Shown in pieces: positions 25,417 to 34,505 of a DNA stretch of 64,000 nucleotides (positions within the stretch are counted from its first letter, which is position 1; each line of letters begins with the position of its first letter). The notes beneath the pieces are model-generated. The model worked only from the letters and a program-made list of their open reading frames with translations. It did no database searches and had not been told where the DNA came from. The stretch is taken from the NCBI GenBank assembly GCA_963676345.2, contig CAXXTS010000006.1, positions 916,589-980,588 of the forward strand. The letters are read 5' to 3'. Source of the DNA: G963665925 sp963676345 (GTDB taxonomy: Bacteria; Bacillota; Clostridia; Peptostreptococcales; Acidaminobacteraceae). A program made the position numbers and the translations under genes.

Positions 25417-26574
25417 TTACGAGGCATGTGCAATTAAAGACTCTGAGGTGTCTGTTAAGGTGCTTGACATGCGCTTCAAATCAGAGCATAGAAGACTGGC
25501 CCTTTCAAAGTTTTGAAGCTGAGATTTTCCTGAAAGCGTCGCCTGTTCAGTTGTAGCTGAAGTCATTTGTGAAGACAGTGTAACTTGGTCAACAATTTCG
25601 CTTAATTCTTCTTTAATACTGTCGATGTTTTTTGTAAGATCATGTATGACATCAATCCCACTTCCAATTTCAACAATGGATACGCCAATGCTTCCAAAGG
25701 CAGTTAATGTAGATGAGACAGAGTTGATCTGGTTTTCAAGCGCTTTCTCAACTTCATCAATCTTTATAAGGCTGTCCTCCATCTGTGTTGTCACACCACC
25801 AATAAGGTTTTGGATGACCGTGGAAGACTGTTTGCTTTGATCTGCGAGATTTCCTATTTCTTTTGCAACGACCGAGAATCCCAAACCATGTTCACCAGCA
25901 CGTGCAGACTCTATGGCAGCATTTAAAGCAAGTAGGTGTGTTTTGTTTGAAATGGAGAGAATGGTTTCAGTGATTTTATGCATATTTTTCATTTTCAGGC
26001 CAATTTCTCGAATGGAAGCCCCGAGACTTTCCATTGATTGATTGGTCTTTTCAGACTGGGTAATGAGTTCAGCAACAATCATTTGACCATTAGAGCTTTC
26101 TTGCTGCGCTTCGTCAGATAAGCTATCAAGAGACTGCGTCTGCGTCTTAATAATGTCAATATGCTCCTGTAAAATCTGCATTTGATGTGCGCTGTCCTCT
26201 GAAAGCTGCGTGTTTTTTAAGGCCATGTTTGTAATGCCTTCCATCATGAGTGCAATGTCAGTGGCAGACATTTGAGTATACTCCACAAGTTCTTCAAGTG
26301 ACTGAGTAGACTGAATGAGTCTATTACTTGACAATTTAACAGTATCCATAAATTGCGCAACTTCAAGGGTTTGCTGCTGCTCAGTTTCTTTTCCGTATCT
26401 TTGTGGTTTTGTGGAGTAGTGAAGAAGGGTTAGTAGCCCTGCGAGTATCAGAATCACATTTGAAAGCAGTATAAAACCAAGTCCAACATCAAAATGTGTC
26501 TGGATAAGGACGGGTGTAAAGCTAAGTGTGCTGAGCGTGACAATATGTAAGCGTATCCAAGTTTGATTATTCAT
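25417..26574 (-). CDS. Methyl-accepting chemotaxis protein, short form without a large sensor
   Basis: A 385-residue receptor; the ATG at 26574 follows GAGGAG, 8 nt upstream, while the frame is open to 26625. Two membrane helices sit close together near the N-terminus (LHIVTLSTLSFTPVLIQTHF and LGFILLSNVILILAGLLTLL), so no periplasmic sensor domain fits between them. No HAMP was recognised. The signalling hairpin tip reads ALNAAIESARAGEHGLGFSVVAKEIGNLAD, the conserved MA core. Upstream lie two Fur-like boxes. It may sense an internal or membrane cue. Its expression is probably iron- or metal-controlled. Confidence 0.9.
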   Translation of the reverse strand: MNNQTWIRLHIVTLSTLSFTPVLIQTHFDVGLGFILLSNVILILAGLLTLLHYSTKPQRYGKETEQQQTLEVAQFMDTVKLSSNRLIQSTQSLEELVEYTQMSATDIALMMEGITNMALKNTQLSEDSAHQMQILQEHIDIIKTQTQSLDSLSDEAQQESSNGQMIVAELITQSEKTNQSMESLGASIREIGLKMKNMHKITETILSISNKTHLLALNAAIESARAGEHGLGFSVVAKEIGNLADQSKQSSTVIQNLIGGVTTQMEDSLIKIDEVEKALENQINSVSSTLTAFGSIGVSIVEIGSGIDVIHDLTKNIDSIKEELSEIVDQVTLSSQMTSATTEQATLSGKSQLQNFERASLLCSDLKRMSSTLTDTSESLIAHAS

Positions 26575-26601
26575 TATGTAGTCTCCTCTATATATGTTAA
26601 A

Positions 26602-26649
26602 TTGATAATCATTCTCATATATCATAAACTATATGAGAATGATTATCAA
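26602..26649. promoter_or_regulatory. Paired Fur-type boxes in a perfect 20-bp inverted repeat
   Basis: TGATAATCATTCTCA (26603-26617) and TGAGAATGATTATCA (26634-26648) both match the 7-1-7 Fur box closely. They form the arms of a 20-bp inverted repeat (26602-26621 and 26630-26649). It is in front of the chemoreceptor gene and about 100 bp upstream of the divergent lipoprotein gene. Confidence 0.8.
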
Positions 26650-26748
26650 TAACTAAAAATGCAATAAATAAAACATTAACGAGACCTTTATGATAAAATT
26701 GTAGATATACTGGAATATTTTAAATATTTCAATAATAGGGGGATTAGA

Positions 26749-28167
26749 ATGAACTTAAAAAAGCAAGGGGCAATAATTGCTCTGTCAGCAGTACTTGTAT
26801 TATCAGGCTGTCAGTCCGATAATCAGGCAGAGGCCAATCCGGGTGACAAAGAAACAGTGGCAGTGAGTGAGACAGAGCAAACAGAAAGAGATTTTTCAAC
26901 AGGCTTTGAAACGTCAAAGTCTGCACTAAACGCCTACATGACTGAAATAGTCGCAAAAGACTATGCCAAAGCGTATGAGGCCCTTCATGAAATCGATAAG
27001 CAAACCTTCAGTGTAGAGGCATTTGAAGCCTATCAAAAGTCTATGCAGCTCGTGAAAGACATGCATGGATATGGCGTCCATGATACACAGACATTCTGGA
27101 ATTTTGAGTTTGCCGGTGTAAGCTTCGAGCAGGTTGATTTTTATGACTTAGACTATGCTTTTGTTGAAACAGACGCACCAGCCCTGCCAGTAGACGAAGG
27201 GGATGGGCATGATCACGGGGATGCAACAGACTATCAGTCGCATGATCATGGACATGAAATGGCAACCATGGGTGTTGCCGCTGTAAAACGAAATGGCGAC
27301 TGGTTCATTCTTCAAGGACTCAGTGCCTATGAGATGGAAGACTTAACACGGAAATATGAAAATCAGAGTTTTACGCTTAAAATGGAAGAACAGCCATCGT
27401 ATGCACTCGGTGAGGCAATTCCAATAGGCAATATGATTGTTAGTGTAAACCAAGTAGAGCGTGATGCAAATAGCAACAGATATATACTGGATGTTGCTTT
27501 TATGAATACGGGCTTCGAACCACTAAATACTGCGTATTTTGTGGACAAGTTTGCGGTGGTTGACGGTGATTTAAACAATTATTACAGTAAACCAATGGGG
27601 GAGTTGGGTGCACTTAGCGGGGGTGTCCGTGTGGGTAGCTTTGCACGCGGCACACTTGAAATTCAGGTGTCAGAAGACTTTGTGGCGGATACCATTTATT
27701 TTATGATGAATACCATTGACCCCAATAGAGAGCCGATTGCCATTACACTCGGTACCCAAGAACCATTCCAAATTGCAAGCCTTTATAAGAAAATGAAACG
27801 CAAACCAACTGTGACTATGGACGCAAAAGCACCTATGGATGGCATGATGCTCTCGGTAAAACATGCTGAGCTTGCTGAAAATACTGATTTGCCTCAAGGG
27901 TGGAATCAGCTAAATTTGGAGGTTGAAATCAGCAATCTATCGGATGCAATTGTATATATGAATCAGGTAGGACTTTCTCTCAGAATGGATGATGGTACAA
28001 CGGTTGATCTGAATCCATACATCCATTTTGAGAAGATGGAGGGTGTTGTTTCAAAGTCCATCGATGCAAGTATTCCTTTAAAAATAACAGATGCCCCTGT
28101 TGAATTGACAATGAGCATATTCGATACGCGTCCTAATAATAACGTAACCATTGAGCTCGACCTGTAG
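26749..28167 (+). CDS. Lipoprotein with His-rich loop and DUF4352-like domains
   Basis: A 472-residue lipoprotein with lipobox VLSGC (Cys21). Residues about 60-140 look like an NTF2-like fold (LNAYMTEIVAKDYAKAYEALHEID). A His/Asp-rich stretch follows (GDGHDHGDAT and SHDHGHEMA, about residues 150-170), a probable metal-binding loop. Two DUF4352/telokin-like beta domains complete the protein (about 210-330 and 340-470; AFMNTGFEPLNTAYFVDKFAV and NLEVEISNLSDAIVYMNQVG). It faces the Fur boxes and may share that control. A role in metal capture is inference. Confidence 0.65.
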   Translation: MNLKKQGAIIALSAVLVLSGCQSDNQAEANPGDKETVAVSETEQTERDFSTGFETSKSALNAYMTEIVAKDYAKAYEALHEIDKQTFSVEAFEAYQKSMQLVKDMHGYGVHDTQTFWNFEFAGVSFEQVDFYDLDYAFVETDAPALPVDEGDGHDHGDATDYQSHDHGHEMATMGVAAVKRNGDWFILQGLSAYEMEDLTRKYENQSFTLKMEEQPSYALGEAIPIGNMIVSVNQVERDANSNRYILDVAFMNTGFEPLNTAYFVDKFAVVDGDLNNYYSKPMGELGALSGGVRVGSFARGTLEIQVSEDFVADTIYFMMNTIDPNREPIAITLGTQEPFQIASLYKKMKRKPTVTMDAKAPMDGMMLSVKHAELAENTDLPQGWNQLNLEVEISNLSDAIVYMNQVGLSLRMDDGTTVDLNPYIHFEKMEGVVSKSIDASIPLKITDAPVELTMSIFDTRPNNNVTIELDL

Positions 28168-28264
28168 GACTATGTATCTGACTTTGCTATAAACGGGTAT
28201 TTCAGATGGAGCTTATTATGAAACGGACTGAGTAAATAGAGTATAAATTGAATGCCTGACAAAT

Positions 28265-28315
28265 AAAAGGTCTTGAGTAACATCTGATAAATAGATGATA
28301 CCCAAGACCTTTTTG
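28265..28315 (+). terminator. Terminator after the lipoprotein gene
   Basis: Stem AGGTCTTG/CAAGACCT (28268-28275, 28303-28310) with an inner hairpin CATCTGATAAATAGATG and T-run. Confidence 0.85.
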
Positions 28316-28411
28316 ATTTTAAATTTGTTAAATATTATGCGTTCAGAATTCAGCAATACTGAAAGACTGGACTGCGTAATGAAAATTAGAGCTGAACTAC
28401 AATGACTGGAC

Positions 28412-28918
28412 TTATTTGAATGAACAGTCCTTTGTCAGCACATCTGGATCTTTTTCAAAGTATGTACGTTCGCTTTTTTCCTGAACACAGTTGATGATAT
28501 CAAGCACTTTGTCCATTTCGTGGCGTATCAGATCGATATCTTCCTTATCTACATTATAGTACAGGAATAAATCTTCAAAGAGTCGAACCAACTTTGACAT
28601 GTTTGAATCAACTTCAATAAAGTGCTCAAAGTTTGAACTGTTCATGGCATTGCGGAACTGCTTAATATCCTGATGGATTGTCTCCACAACATCTTCTTCA
28701 GTTTCATAGTCTCCTATAGCGCAGGTATAAGGTTTAATACGTTCCAAAAAGAATGTGTTATCCTTGTTCAAATGGTATACATAGGATATTTTCGTATCGT
28801 TTAACTTGAACTTGACATAGAACATAATGCCCTGAATGTCGAGTACACGCGCGCCGAGTTTTCTGAGTTCTTCCTTGCAGATTTCATGTCTAATAAGTCT
28901 AGAAGACATAATTGCCAT
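28412..28918 (-). CDS. Conserved-looking hypothetical protein, 168 residues
   Basis: I do not recognise this protein. It has no signal or membrane helix, so it is cytoplasmic. The first half is beta-rich (IMFYVKFKLNDTKISYVYHLNKDNTFFLERIKPY); the second half is helical and acidic. Start ATG at 28918 follows GGAGGGG; a second ATG nine bases on is possible. Codon usage and spacing look genuine. It is divergent from the radical SAM gene. Confidence 0.7.
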   Translation of the reverse strand: MAIMSSRLIRHEICKEELRKLGARVLDIQGIMFYVKFKLNDTKISYVYHLNKDNTFFLERIKPYTCAIGDYETEEDVVETIHQDIKQFRNAMNSSNFEHFIEVDSNMSKLVRLFEDLFLYYNVDKEDIDLIRHEMDKVLDIINCVQEKSERTYFEKDPDVLTKDCSFK

Positions 28919-29140
28919 AGCGCCCCTCCAATCTATAACAGCTAATAAGTATTTGTAATCTTTCGAGTATTATACCATAAATATGGGAAGCTTCTTTAAA
29001 TGCAGATAAAAATCGCATCTGTTTTGCCACTCGTGGTATAATACTTTAGAATCAAAGGTGCATGTGTGCTTATGTTGAGAATATGTAAACAATTCATGAA
29101 CCATGAAGAACCTGATGTATAATAATAGAAAGGCAAAACC

Positions 29141-30925
29141 ATGAAGCTTTTACTAACAACATTGAATTCAAAATTCACCCATTCATCCTTGGCACTGAGG
29201 TACATTTACGGCTACTTAAAGGCGTGTTCGGGGACGGTTGAGCTTAAAGAATATACCATCAACAATCAACTGGATTACATTGTCAGAGAACTCTATTCTG
29301 GTCAATATGACTGTATTGCTTTTTCTGTTTACATATGGAATGTTGAGCAGACCAGTATCATTGCCAAAAACCTGAAGAAGGTGTCGCCGAATCTTAAAAT
29401 TGTCTTTGGAGGACCAGAAGTGACCTTTGAAAGCGATGCATTCCTAAAGGCGTATCCATACGTAGATGTAATTGTGCGTGGAGAAGGTGAGGAAAGTTTC
29501 AAAGCATTTTTTGAAACGGCTTCACGCAGCAAAGATGCTTTTATAAATAGTGAGGATTGTTTTGCCAATTTGAGTGGTTTGACCTATAGATTTTCTAAAG
29601 ATGGAAAAGATCATATTGTCCTTCTTCCAGACCGTCCTTTGATCCACAACTTAGACTGTGTCCCATTTCCGTATGAAAGCTTTGATGGACTTGAACATAG
29701 AATTTTGTATTATGAAAGTTCAAGAGGGTGTCCGTTTAACTGTCAGTACTGTTTGTCATCCACAATAAAAGGTGTTCGATTTTTCTCTCTGGACCGCGTG
29801 AAGGCAGACCTTAAAATATTTGTTCAAAATCGCGTGATGCAGGTTAAGTTTATTGATAGAACTTTTAATGCAGACAAAATGCGCGCGCTTGAAATCTTTA
29901 AGTATCTACATGAAATTGACAACGGCTATACCAATTTTCATTTCGAAATTACAGCGGACCGCCTTACGGATGAAACAATAGATTTTCTAAAGGTTGTACG
30001 ACCTGGTCTTTTTCAGTTTGAAATCGGGGTTCAGACAACCAATGAAGCCACCCTGCTTGAAATACAGCGATATGTAGACTTTGACAAATTAAAGAAAACC
30101 TGCGAGACACTTAGTAGTTATCGTAACATTCATCTGCATCTTGACTTGATTGCAGGTCTACCTTTTGAGAACTATGAACGATTTATGCAATCCTTTGACG
30201 AGGTTTATGCCATGCGTCCTGAAATGCTGCAACTTGGATTTTTAAAGCTGCTTAAAGGCTCGGGGCTGAGAATACGGAAAGACAAATATGGATATATCTA
30301 CAATGAAATGCCGCCATATGAAATCATGGCAACAAATGAACTCAGCTTTGATGATATGATTCAGCTTAAGGGTATTGAAGATATGGTAGAACACTTTTAC
30401 AACAATCAAAAGTTTACTTATGCTTTGGAATTTATTATAAAGGTGAATGGCCTCATCCCGTCGAAATTTTATGAAATGTTATCAACGTTTTGGCATGATC
30501 ATGGCTGGCATCATAAAGCCCATAATCAGGACACACTTTATCAGGTGTTGGAACAGTTTTACTTGGATTCGCGCCTTAGGTATCCTGAGGTATTTAAAAA
30601 TATTCTAAAGTTTGACTATGTCCGTCAGTCTTCGAGACGTAAACTCTATCAGACAAAAGAGGCCCCTGAAGAGCGACAAAAGATTCACGCGTTCTTGCAG
30701 GAGGCGGACAATATTTCAAAATATCTACCGGCTTATGTCAATCAGCGTGCCAAAGCCATTGTAAAACAAGTGCGCTTTGAAACATTTGATTATGACGTAC
30801 TCGAAATGATTCACTCAGGATTTGAACAGATTTATACTCAGGAGAATGGCACTACAGTCTTGTTCGATTATTCTGTAGAAGACAGTCCTTTTGAAAAGAG
30901 CAGATACCATAAAGTAGTAATATAA
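29141..30925 (+). CDS. B12-binding-domain radical SAM protein with DUF4080 C-terminus
   Basis: A 594-residue enzyme. The N-terminal B12-binding-like Rossmann domain (residues 1-140; VFGGPEVTFESDAFLKAYPYVDVIVRGEGEESF in summary) is followed by the radical SAM barrel with C197-x3-C201-x2-C204 in GCPFNCQYC, which ligates the 4Fe-4S cluster. The C-terminal part (about 380-594) has the DUF4080 pattern. The B12 His motif is not obvious, so cobalamin may not be bound. Members are common in Clostridia and uncharacterised. It may be co-transcribed with the membrane protein downstream. Confidence 0.85.
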   Translation: MKLLLTTLNSKFTHSSLALRYIYGYLKACSGTVELKEYTINNQLDYIVRELYSGQYDCIAFSVYIWNVEQTSIIAKNLKKVSPNLKIVFGGPEVTFESDAFLKAYPYVDVIVRGEGEESFKAFFETASRSKDAFINSEDCFANLSGLTYRFSKDGKDHIVLLPDRPLIHNLDCVPFPYESFDGLEHRILYYESSRGCPFNCQYCLSSTIKGVRFFSLDRVKADLKIFVQNRVMQVKFIDRTFNADKMRALEIFKYLHEIDNGYTNFHFEITADRLTDETIDFLKVVRPGLFQFEIGVQTTNEATLLEIQRYVDFDKLKKTCETLSSYRNIHLHLDLIAGLPFENYERFMQSFDEVYAMRPEMLQLGFLKLLKGSGLRIRKDKYGYIYNEMPPYEIMATNELSFDDMIQLKGIEDMVEHFYNNQKFTYALEFIIKVNGLIPSKFYEMLSTFWHDHGWHHKAHNQDTLYQVLEQFYLDSRLRYPEVFKNILKFDYVRQSSRRKLYQTKEAPEERQKIHAFLQEADNISKYLPAYVNQRAKAIVKQVRFETFDYDVLEMIHSGFEQIYTQENGTTVLFDYSVEDSPFEKSRYHKVVI

Positions 30926-30947
30926 TATATTGAAATGAGGCGATAAT

Positions 30948-31709
30948 ATGTCTGTCTTACAAGACATCATTGTGACAAACAAAACCGTTATAAAAAAGAG
31001 TACTAAAGCACTTAAGAACAACCCAGGCCTACTGATTGTAGGGGCATTTTATTTAGTAGCAGTGCTTCTTGTAATGCAGCTGGCAGGCATGATGGGGATT
31101 TTTGGGGGTCTGATTATTACCCTTTTCCAGAGTGCAGTATTATCAAATTACTTATTTCTCATGAATCGAATCATTCGTGTTGGAACCTTTTCTCAAGAAG
31201 ACTTTCAAGCGGGATTTAGAGTCTATTTTAGAAAGGTGTGGGTCGTGCTCTTAATTATTTGGGTTGCACAGCTGGCTGTTTCGATACTTTCGCAACCCAT
31301 TCATCTATTGATTCCCGCCTTTGGTATGGTAACATTCATTATAGAGATGATTGCCTTTGCCGTATTTAATCCACTTCCAGAAACGCTTTACCAAAAGCAT
31401 CTGGGGGAAATTGACAGCTTTATGTATGCGTTCAGTTTTATCAAAGAAAACTGGATTGATTGGTTTATACCAAACATCGTTTTAGGAGGCGCGTGCTATG
31501 GAATATACTGGGGAATCAACCATGTATTCTTTACAGCGCTGCGAGGACTCCCATTTGCACTGAAAACATCTTTGTCCATCGTACTAATTGCTATTTTAGT
31601 CCAAGCTATTCTTGGGTATATGATGGTGTACAGAGGATTTTTATTTGAAATGCTTACGACGACAACGAGAAGAAAGCGTCTGTTTATGAGACATATGAAC
31701 AGAGATTAA
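30948..31709 (+). CDS. Hypothetical polytopic membrane protein
   Basis: A 253-residue protein with about five or six hydrophobic helices and short loops, a basic C-terminus (TTRRKRLFMRHMNRD) and no recognised motif. It starts after GAGGCG 22 nt downstream of the radical SAM gene and is followed by nadK after 23 nt, so an operon is likely. It does not resemble a transporter family that I know. Confidence 0.75.
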   Translation: MSVLQDIIVTNKTVIKKSTKALKNNPGLLIVGAFYLVAVLLVMQLAGMMGIFGGLIITLFQSAVLSNYLFLMNRIIRVGTFSQEDFQAGFRVYFRKVWVVLLIIWVAQLAVSILSQPIHLLIPAFGMVTFIIEMIAFAVFNPLPETLYQKHLGEIDSFMYAFSFIKENWIDWFIPNIVLGGACYGIYWGINHVFFTALRGLPFALKTSLSIVLIAILVQAILGYMMVYRGFLFEMLTTTTRRKRLFMRHMNRD

Positions 31710-31732
31710 TTGACTAGAAAAGCAGGTGTGCC

Positions 31733-32551
31733 ATGAAAAGAATCCTAATACATCATAATAGAAAAAAAGATACAATGATTGTTAAGAAAAAATTGATGCG
31801 TATACTGAAGGAAAATGGATTTATTCTTACGCGTCAAAATCCGGACTTAATTATTGTAATCGGCGGTGATGGAACCATGCTCAGCGCTATTAGAAAGTAT
31901 AGACTCAAGCGTATTCCGTTTCTGGGTGTCAACACAGGGACACTTGGTTTTCTCCCAAGCATTCCACCTCAGAAGCCTGAACTCATCATTGATATTCTAA
32001 AATCAGGTGACTATCAGGTTCAGTCATATCCTTTAATGAAGGTTCAGACAACGACGGTAAATGGAGACACCATTTCAAGCTATGCCTTTAATGAAATCCT
32101 CATTAAGCATTTGGAGCCCCGTCTTATGGAAGCTAGAATGTATATTAACGGAAAACCCTTTAATTATTTCACAGGAGACGGCTTTATATTATCGACACCA
32201 ATTGGTGCGACGGGGTATGCAATTTGGGCCGGTGGCGTAGCCACCCATTCAGATTTGCCCGTTTATCAGATTACACCGCTTAACCCAAATGACAACAGTG
32301 TCAACAGGCCTCTAAAAGCCTCTATGGTTGTACCCATTGATACAGAGCTTGACTTTAAGATTGTCAAAGCTGAAAGGCGAGAAGTAATCGTTGCATGTGA
32401 TGGAATTAAAGTTTCTAATGACTACATATCGGACTTGCATGTTCGAGCTTCTGACAAAGAAGTGCATATTATAAGATGGGGAGAATTCGACTATTTCGAA
32501 CTCTACCGCAATAAGATTATTGACAAAAACGTCAATAGAGTGATATTTTAA
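31733..32551 (+). CDS. nadK: NAD kinase
   Basis: Phosphorylates NAD to NADP using ATP or polyphosphate. The 272-residue protein carries the GGDGTML motif (about residues 44-50), the NE motif in FNEILIKHLEPR, and the TPIGATGYAIWAGG loop, all of the NadK/DGK fold. Length is normal. It closes the radical SAM/membrane/nadK unit and ends at a terminator. Confidence 0.95.
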   Translation: MKRILIHHNRKKDTMIVKKKLMRILKENGFILTRQNPDLIIVIGGDGTMLSAIRKYRLKRIPFLGVNTGTLGFLPSIPPQKPELIIDILKSGDYQVQSYPLMKVQTTTVNGDTISSYAFNEILIKHLEPRLMEARMYINGKPFNYFTGDGFILSTPIGATGYAIWAGGVATHSDLPVYQITPLNPNDNSVNRPLKASMVVPIDTELDFKIVKAERREVIVACDGIKVSNDYISDLHVRASDKEVHIIRWGEFDYFELYRNKIIDKNVNRVIF

Positions 32552-32555
32552 TTAA

Positions 32556-32603
32556 TCAGACTGAAAAAATTCTTACAACAAGAGGCTTTTCAGTCTGAGT
32601 TTT
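32556..32603 (+). terminator. Terminator after nadK
   Basis: Stem TCAGACTGAAAA/TTTTCAGTCTGA, 19-nt loop, T-run. Element E2 starts in the T-run. Confidence 0.8.
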
Positions 32604-32691
32604 CGTAAAAGACAAAGAAATGCACGATTCTGACTGTAGAATACGGATTGTGCTCGCACAAAATCCGTATTCTACAGTCAGAATCGTATAT
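32601..32691 (+). repeat. E2: hairpin element with unique 22-nt arms
   Basis: Left flank AAAGACAAAGAAATGCAC, left arm 32626-32647, loop TTGTGCTCGCACAA plus AA (32648-32663), right arm 32664-32685 (perfect 22/22 complement), then GTATAT. Arm sequence shares nothing with E1. Confidence 0.9.
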
Positions 32692-33053
32692 GGCGCGACT
32701 AGCGACATGCGCAACCGATAGGTTGAGCAGTTCGTGCATGGCGCGACTAGCTATCGTGCGCAACCGATAGGTTGAGCAGTTCGTGCATGGCGCGACTAGC
32801 TATCGTGCGCAACCGATAGGTTGAGCAGTTCGTGCATGGCGCGACTAGCTATCGTGCGCAACCGATAGGTTGAGCAGTTCGTGCATGGCGCGACTAGCTA
32901 TCGTGCGCAACCGATAGGTTGAGCAGTTCGTGCATGGCGCGACTAGCTATCGTGCGCAACCGATAGGTTGAGCAGTTCGTGCATGGCGCGACTAGCTATC
33001 GTGCGCAACCGATAGGTTGAGCAGTTCGTATATGGCGCGACTAGCTATCGTGC
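32692..33053 (+). repeat. E2 tail array: seven 48/49-bp units and a truncated eighth
   Basis: Units start with GGCGCGACTAGC at 32692, 32740, 32789, 32838, 32887, 32936, 32985 and 33034. The first is 48 bp with AGCGACATGCGC; the next six are 49 bp with AGCTATCGTGCGC. Each has a CAACC-GATA-GGTTG hairpin. Period 49 is not a multiple of three, so the array is not coding. Confidence 0.95.
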
Positions 33054-33138
33054 ATAGTAGAGATTGCTCGGTGTTTCTTGAAAATAAAAAAAGTATAAAA
33101 TGAACCAAAAGAAAGCCGATTTGTATAGAGGAGGAAAC

Positions 33139-34272
33139 ATGTTTTCAGAACTGGATATAGTATTAAAAGAAAAGACAGATGAAGTGGTATTCATAGAGCT
33201 TAAGCCATCAGCACTGGAATCAATGACTGACATTGCCTTGCCGGTAGGGACGCCAGTACCCTTTATGACGCGAGATATGGTTAGTAAAGTGTCAGGCAAT
33301 CAACAGCCAGATATTGCACTGCCATCAATCATGGAAGCTATGGTTCACATTATGGGACTGGATACGAACTTTCCATATGCAAAAACCTATATCACATTTC
33401 TGAAGTCTATAGATGCAAATTTTGAAAATAGAATCTTAGCAGATGCCCTTGCCCTTGCAGAAGCAGAGCAAAAATTAGACGCCCTCGCAAGGCTGCGTGC
33501 TTTTATGCTTTTTGATAAAGAAAATATAGATGCAGTCTATAATCTTGCGCGACTTTGCGAAGACCTTGCTGTTGACAATGAAAAAGAAGAAGCACTTTAT
33601 AAGCTCTATATGTCTTCGGCTAGAAAAGCCCTTGAGCGGTGCCTTGAAATTAATCCAACATTCGCGCTGGCAGGCTACCATCTGGGATTTCATTATGTAA
33701 ATGATCAAGCCTATGGTGATGCGGAGCGAATCTGGACAGCATCTATGCGATCGGACCAGCTTTCCGATGATCAAAAGCTTGAAATCATAAATACACTGAG
33801 AAATATTGATGCCAAGCTTGAATATGAAAAAGGGTATAAGCTCATCATAGAGGGTTTTTCCGATGAGGGTCTAGAGCATTTGGTACCACTGCTTGAAGAT
33901 TATCCAGAGTGGTGGAATTTGATGTTCTTTGTGGGCCTGGCGTACAGACAAAAGGAAATGTATGATGAAGCCCTTCACTATTATAAGCAAGCACTGAACT
34001 TGAATACGGGTAATGTAGACATCATCAATGAAATTGGGATATGCTTCATGACTATGGGGCAGTATGACGATGCTTATCGCTACTTTAAAGAGGCACTTAA
34101 AATCAGCCCTAATAACAATGAAGTATTATGCAACCTTGGAATTGTCCATATCCAAAAAGGCGAATATGAGGATGCCCTAGACTTCATAGAACGTTCGGTA
34201 GAGCTTGAGCCGAATGATGAAATCACAAATGCTTGGTTAAGACAAGTTAAACACTTAATTGAAGCAGAATAA
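33139..34272 (+). CDS. Tetratricopeptide repeat protein
   Basis: A 377-residue cytoplasmic protein. The ATG at 33139 after GAGGAGGAAAC is preferred; the frame is open from 33100. The N-terminal 110 residues are unrecognised. At least four TPRs follow, clearest at about 270-360 (EALHYYKQALNLNTGNVDII, DAYRYFKEALKISPNNNEVL, DALDFIERSVELEPND). TPRs mediate protein contacts; the partner is unknown. It stands alone after the E2 array. Confidence 0.88.
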   Translation: MFSELDIVLKEKTDEVVFIELKPSALESMTDIALPVGTPVPFMTRDMVSKVSGNQQPDIALPSIMEAMVHIMGLDTNFPYAKTYITFLKSIDANFENRILADALALAEAEQKLDALARLRAFMLFDKENIDAVYNLARLCEDLAVDNEKEEALYKLYMSSARKALERCLEINPTFALAGYHLGFHYVNDQAYGDAERIWTASMRSDQLSDDQKLEIINTLRNIDAKLEYEKGYKLIIEGFSDEGLEHLVPLLEDYPEWWNLMFFVGLAYRQKEMYDEALHYYKQALNLNTGNVDIINEIGICFMTMGQYDDAYRYFKEALKISPNNNEVLCNLGIVHIQKGEYEDALDFIERSVELEPNDEITNAWLRQVKHLIEAE

Positions 34273-34311
34273 ATCGATCAAAAACCTTATAAACTAAGTT
34301 GTACTAATTAG

Positions 34312-34357
34312 AGACCTCTATACAGTAAGAAATTCTTCGCTGAGAGGTCTTTTTTTG
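34312..34357 (+). terminator. Terminator after the TPR gene
   Basis: Stem AGACCTCT/AGAGGTCT with seven T. Confidence 0.88.
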
Positions 34358-34397
34358 AAGGCATAAAAAATACATATGTGAACTTTCTCCACAGATA

Positions 34398-34426
34398 TTG
34401 AAACTGTTAAAAAAATATTGTAAAAT
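34398..34426 (+). promoter_or_regulatory. Promoter of ptb-iorAB
   Basis: TTGAAA (34398-34403), 17-nt spacer, TAAAAT (34421-34426). Confidence 0.7.
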
Positions 34427-34505
34427 AAATTGAATTCAAAAAAATATAGAAGCGTTACTAAAAAATTTTACATTCAATGAGCCAAGTAGGTAAGGAGTGT
34501 CTCGA

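Noticed and set aside
28316..28411. Possible further E element after the lipoprotein terminator
   Set aside because: No TGCAC flank, no long palindrome and no GGCGCG tail; only loose similarity around GGACTG.
23173..33053. CRISPR arrays
   Set aside because: Units are contiguous identical tandem repeats with no variable spacers between them, and no cas genes are near.
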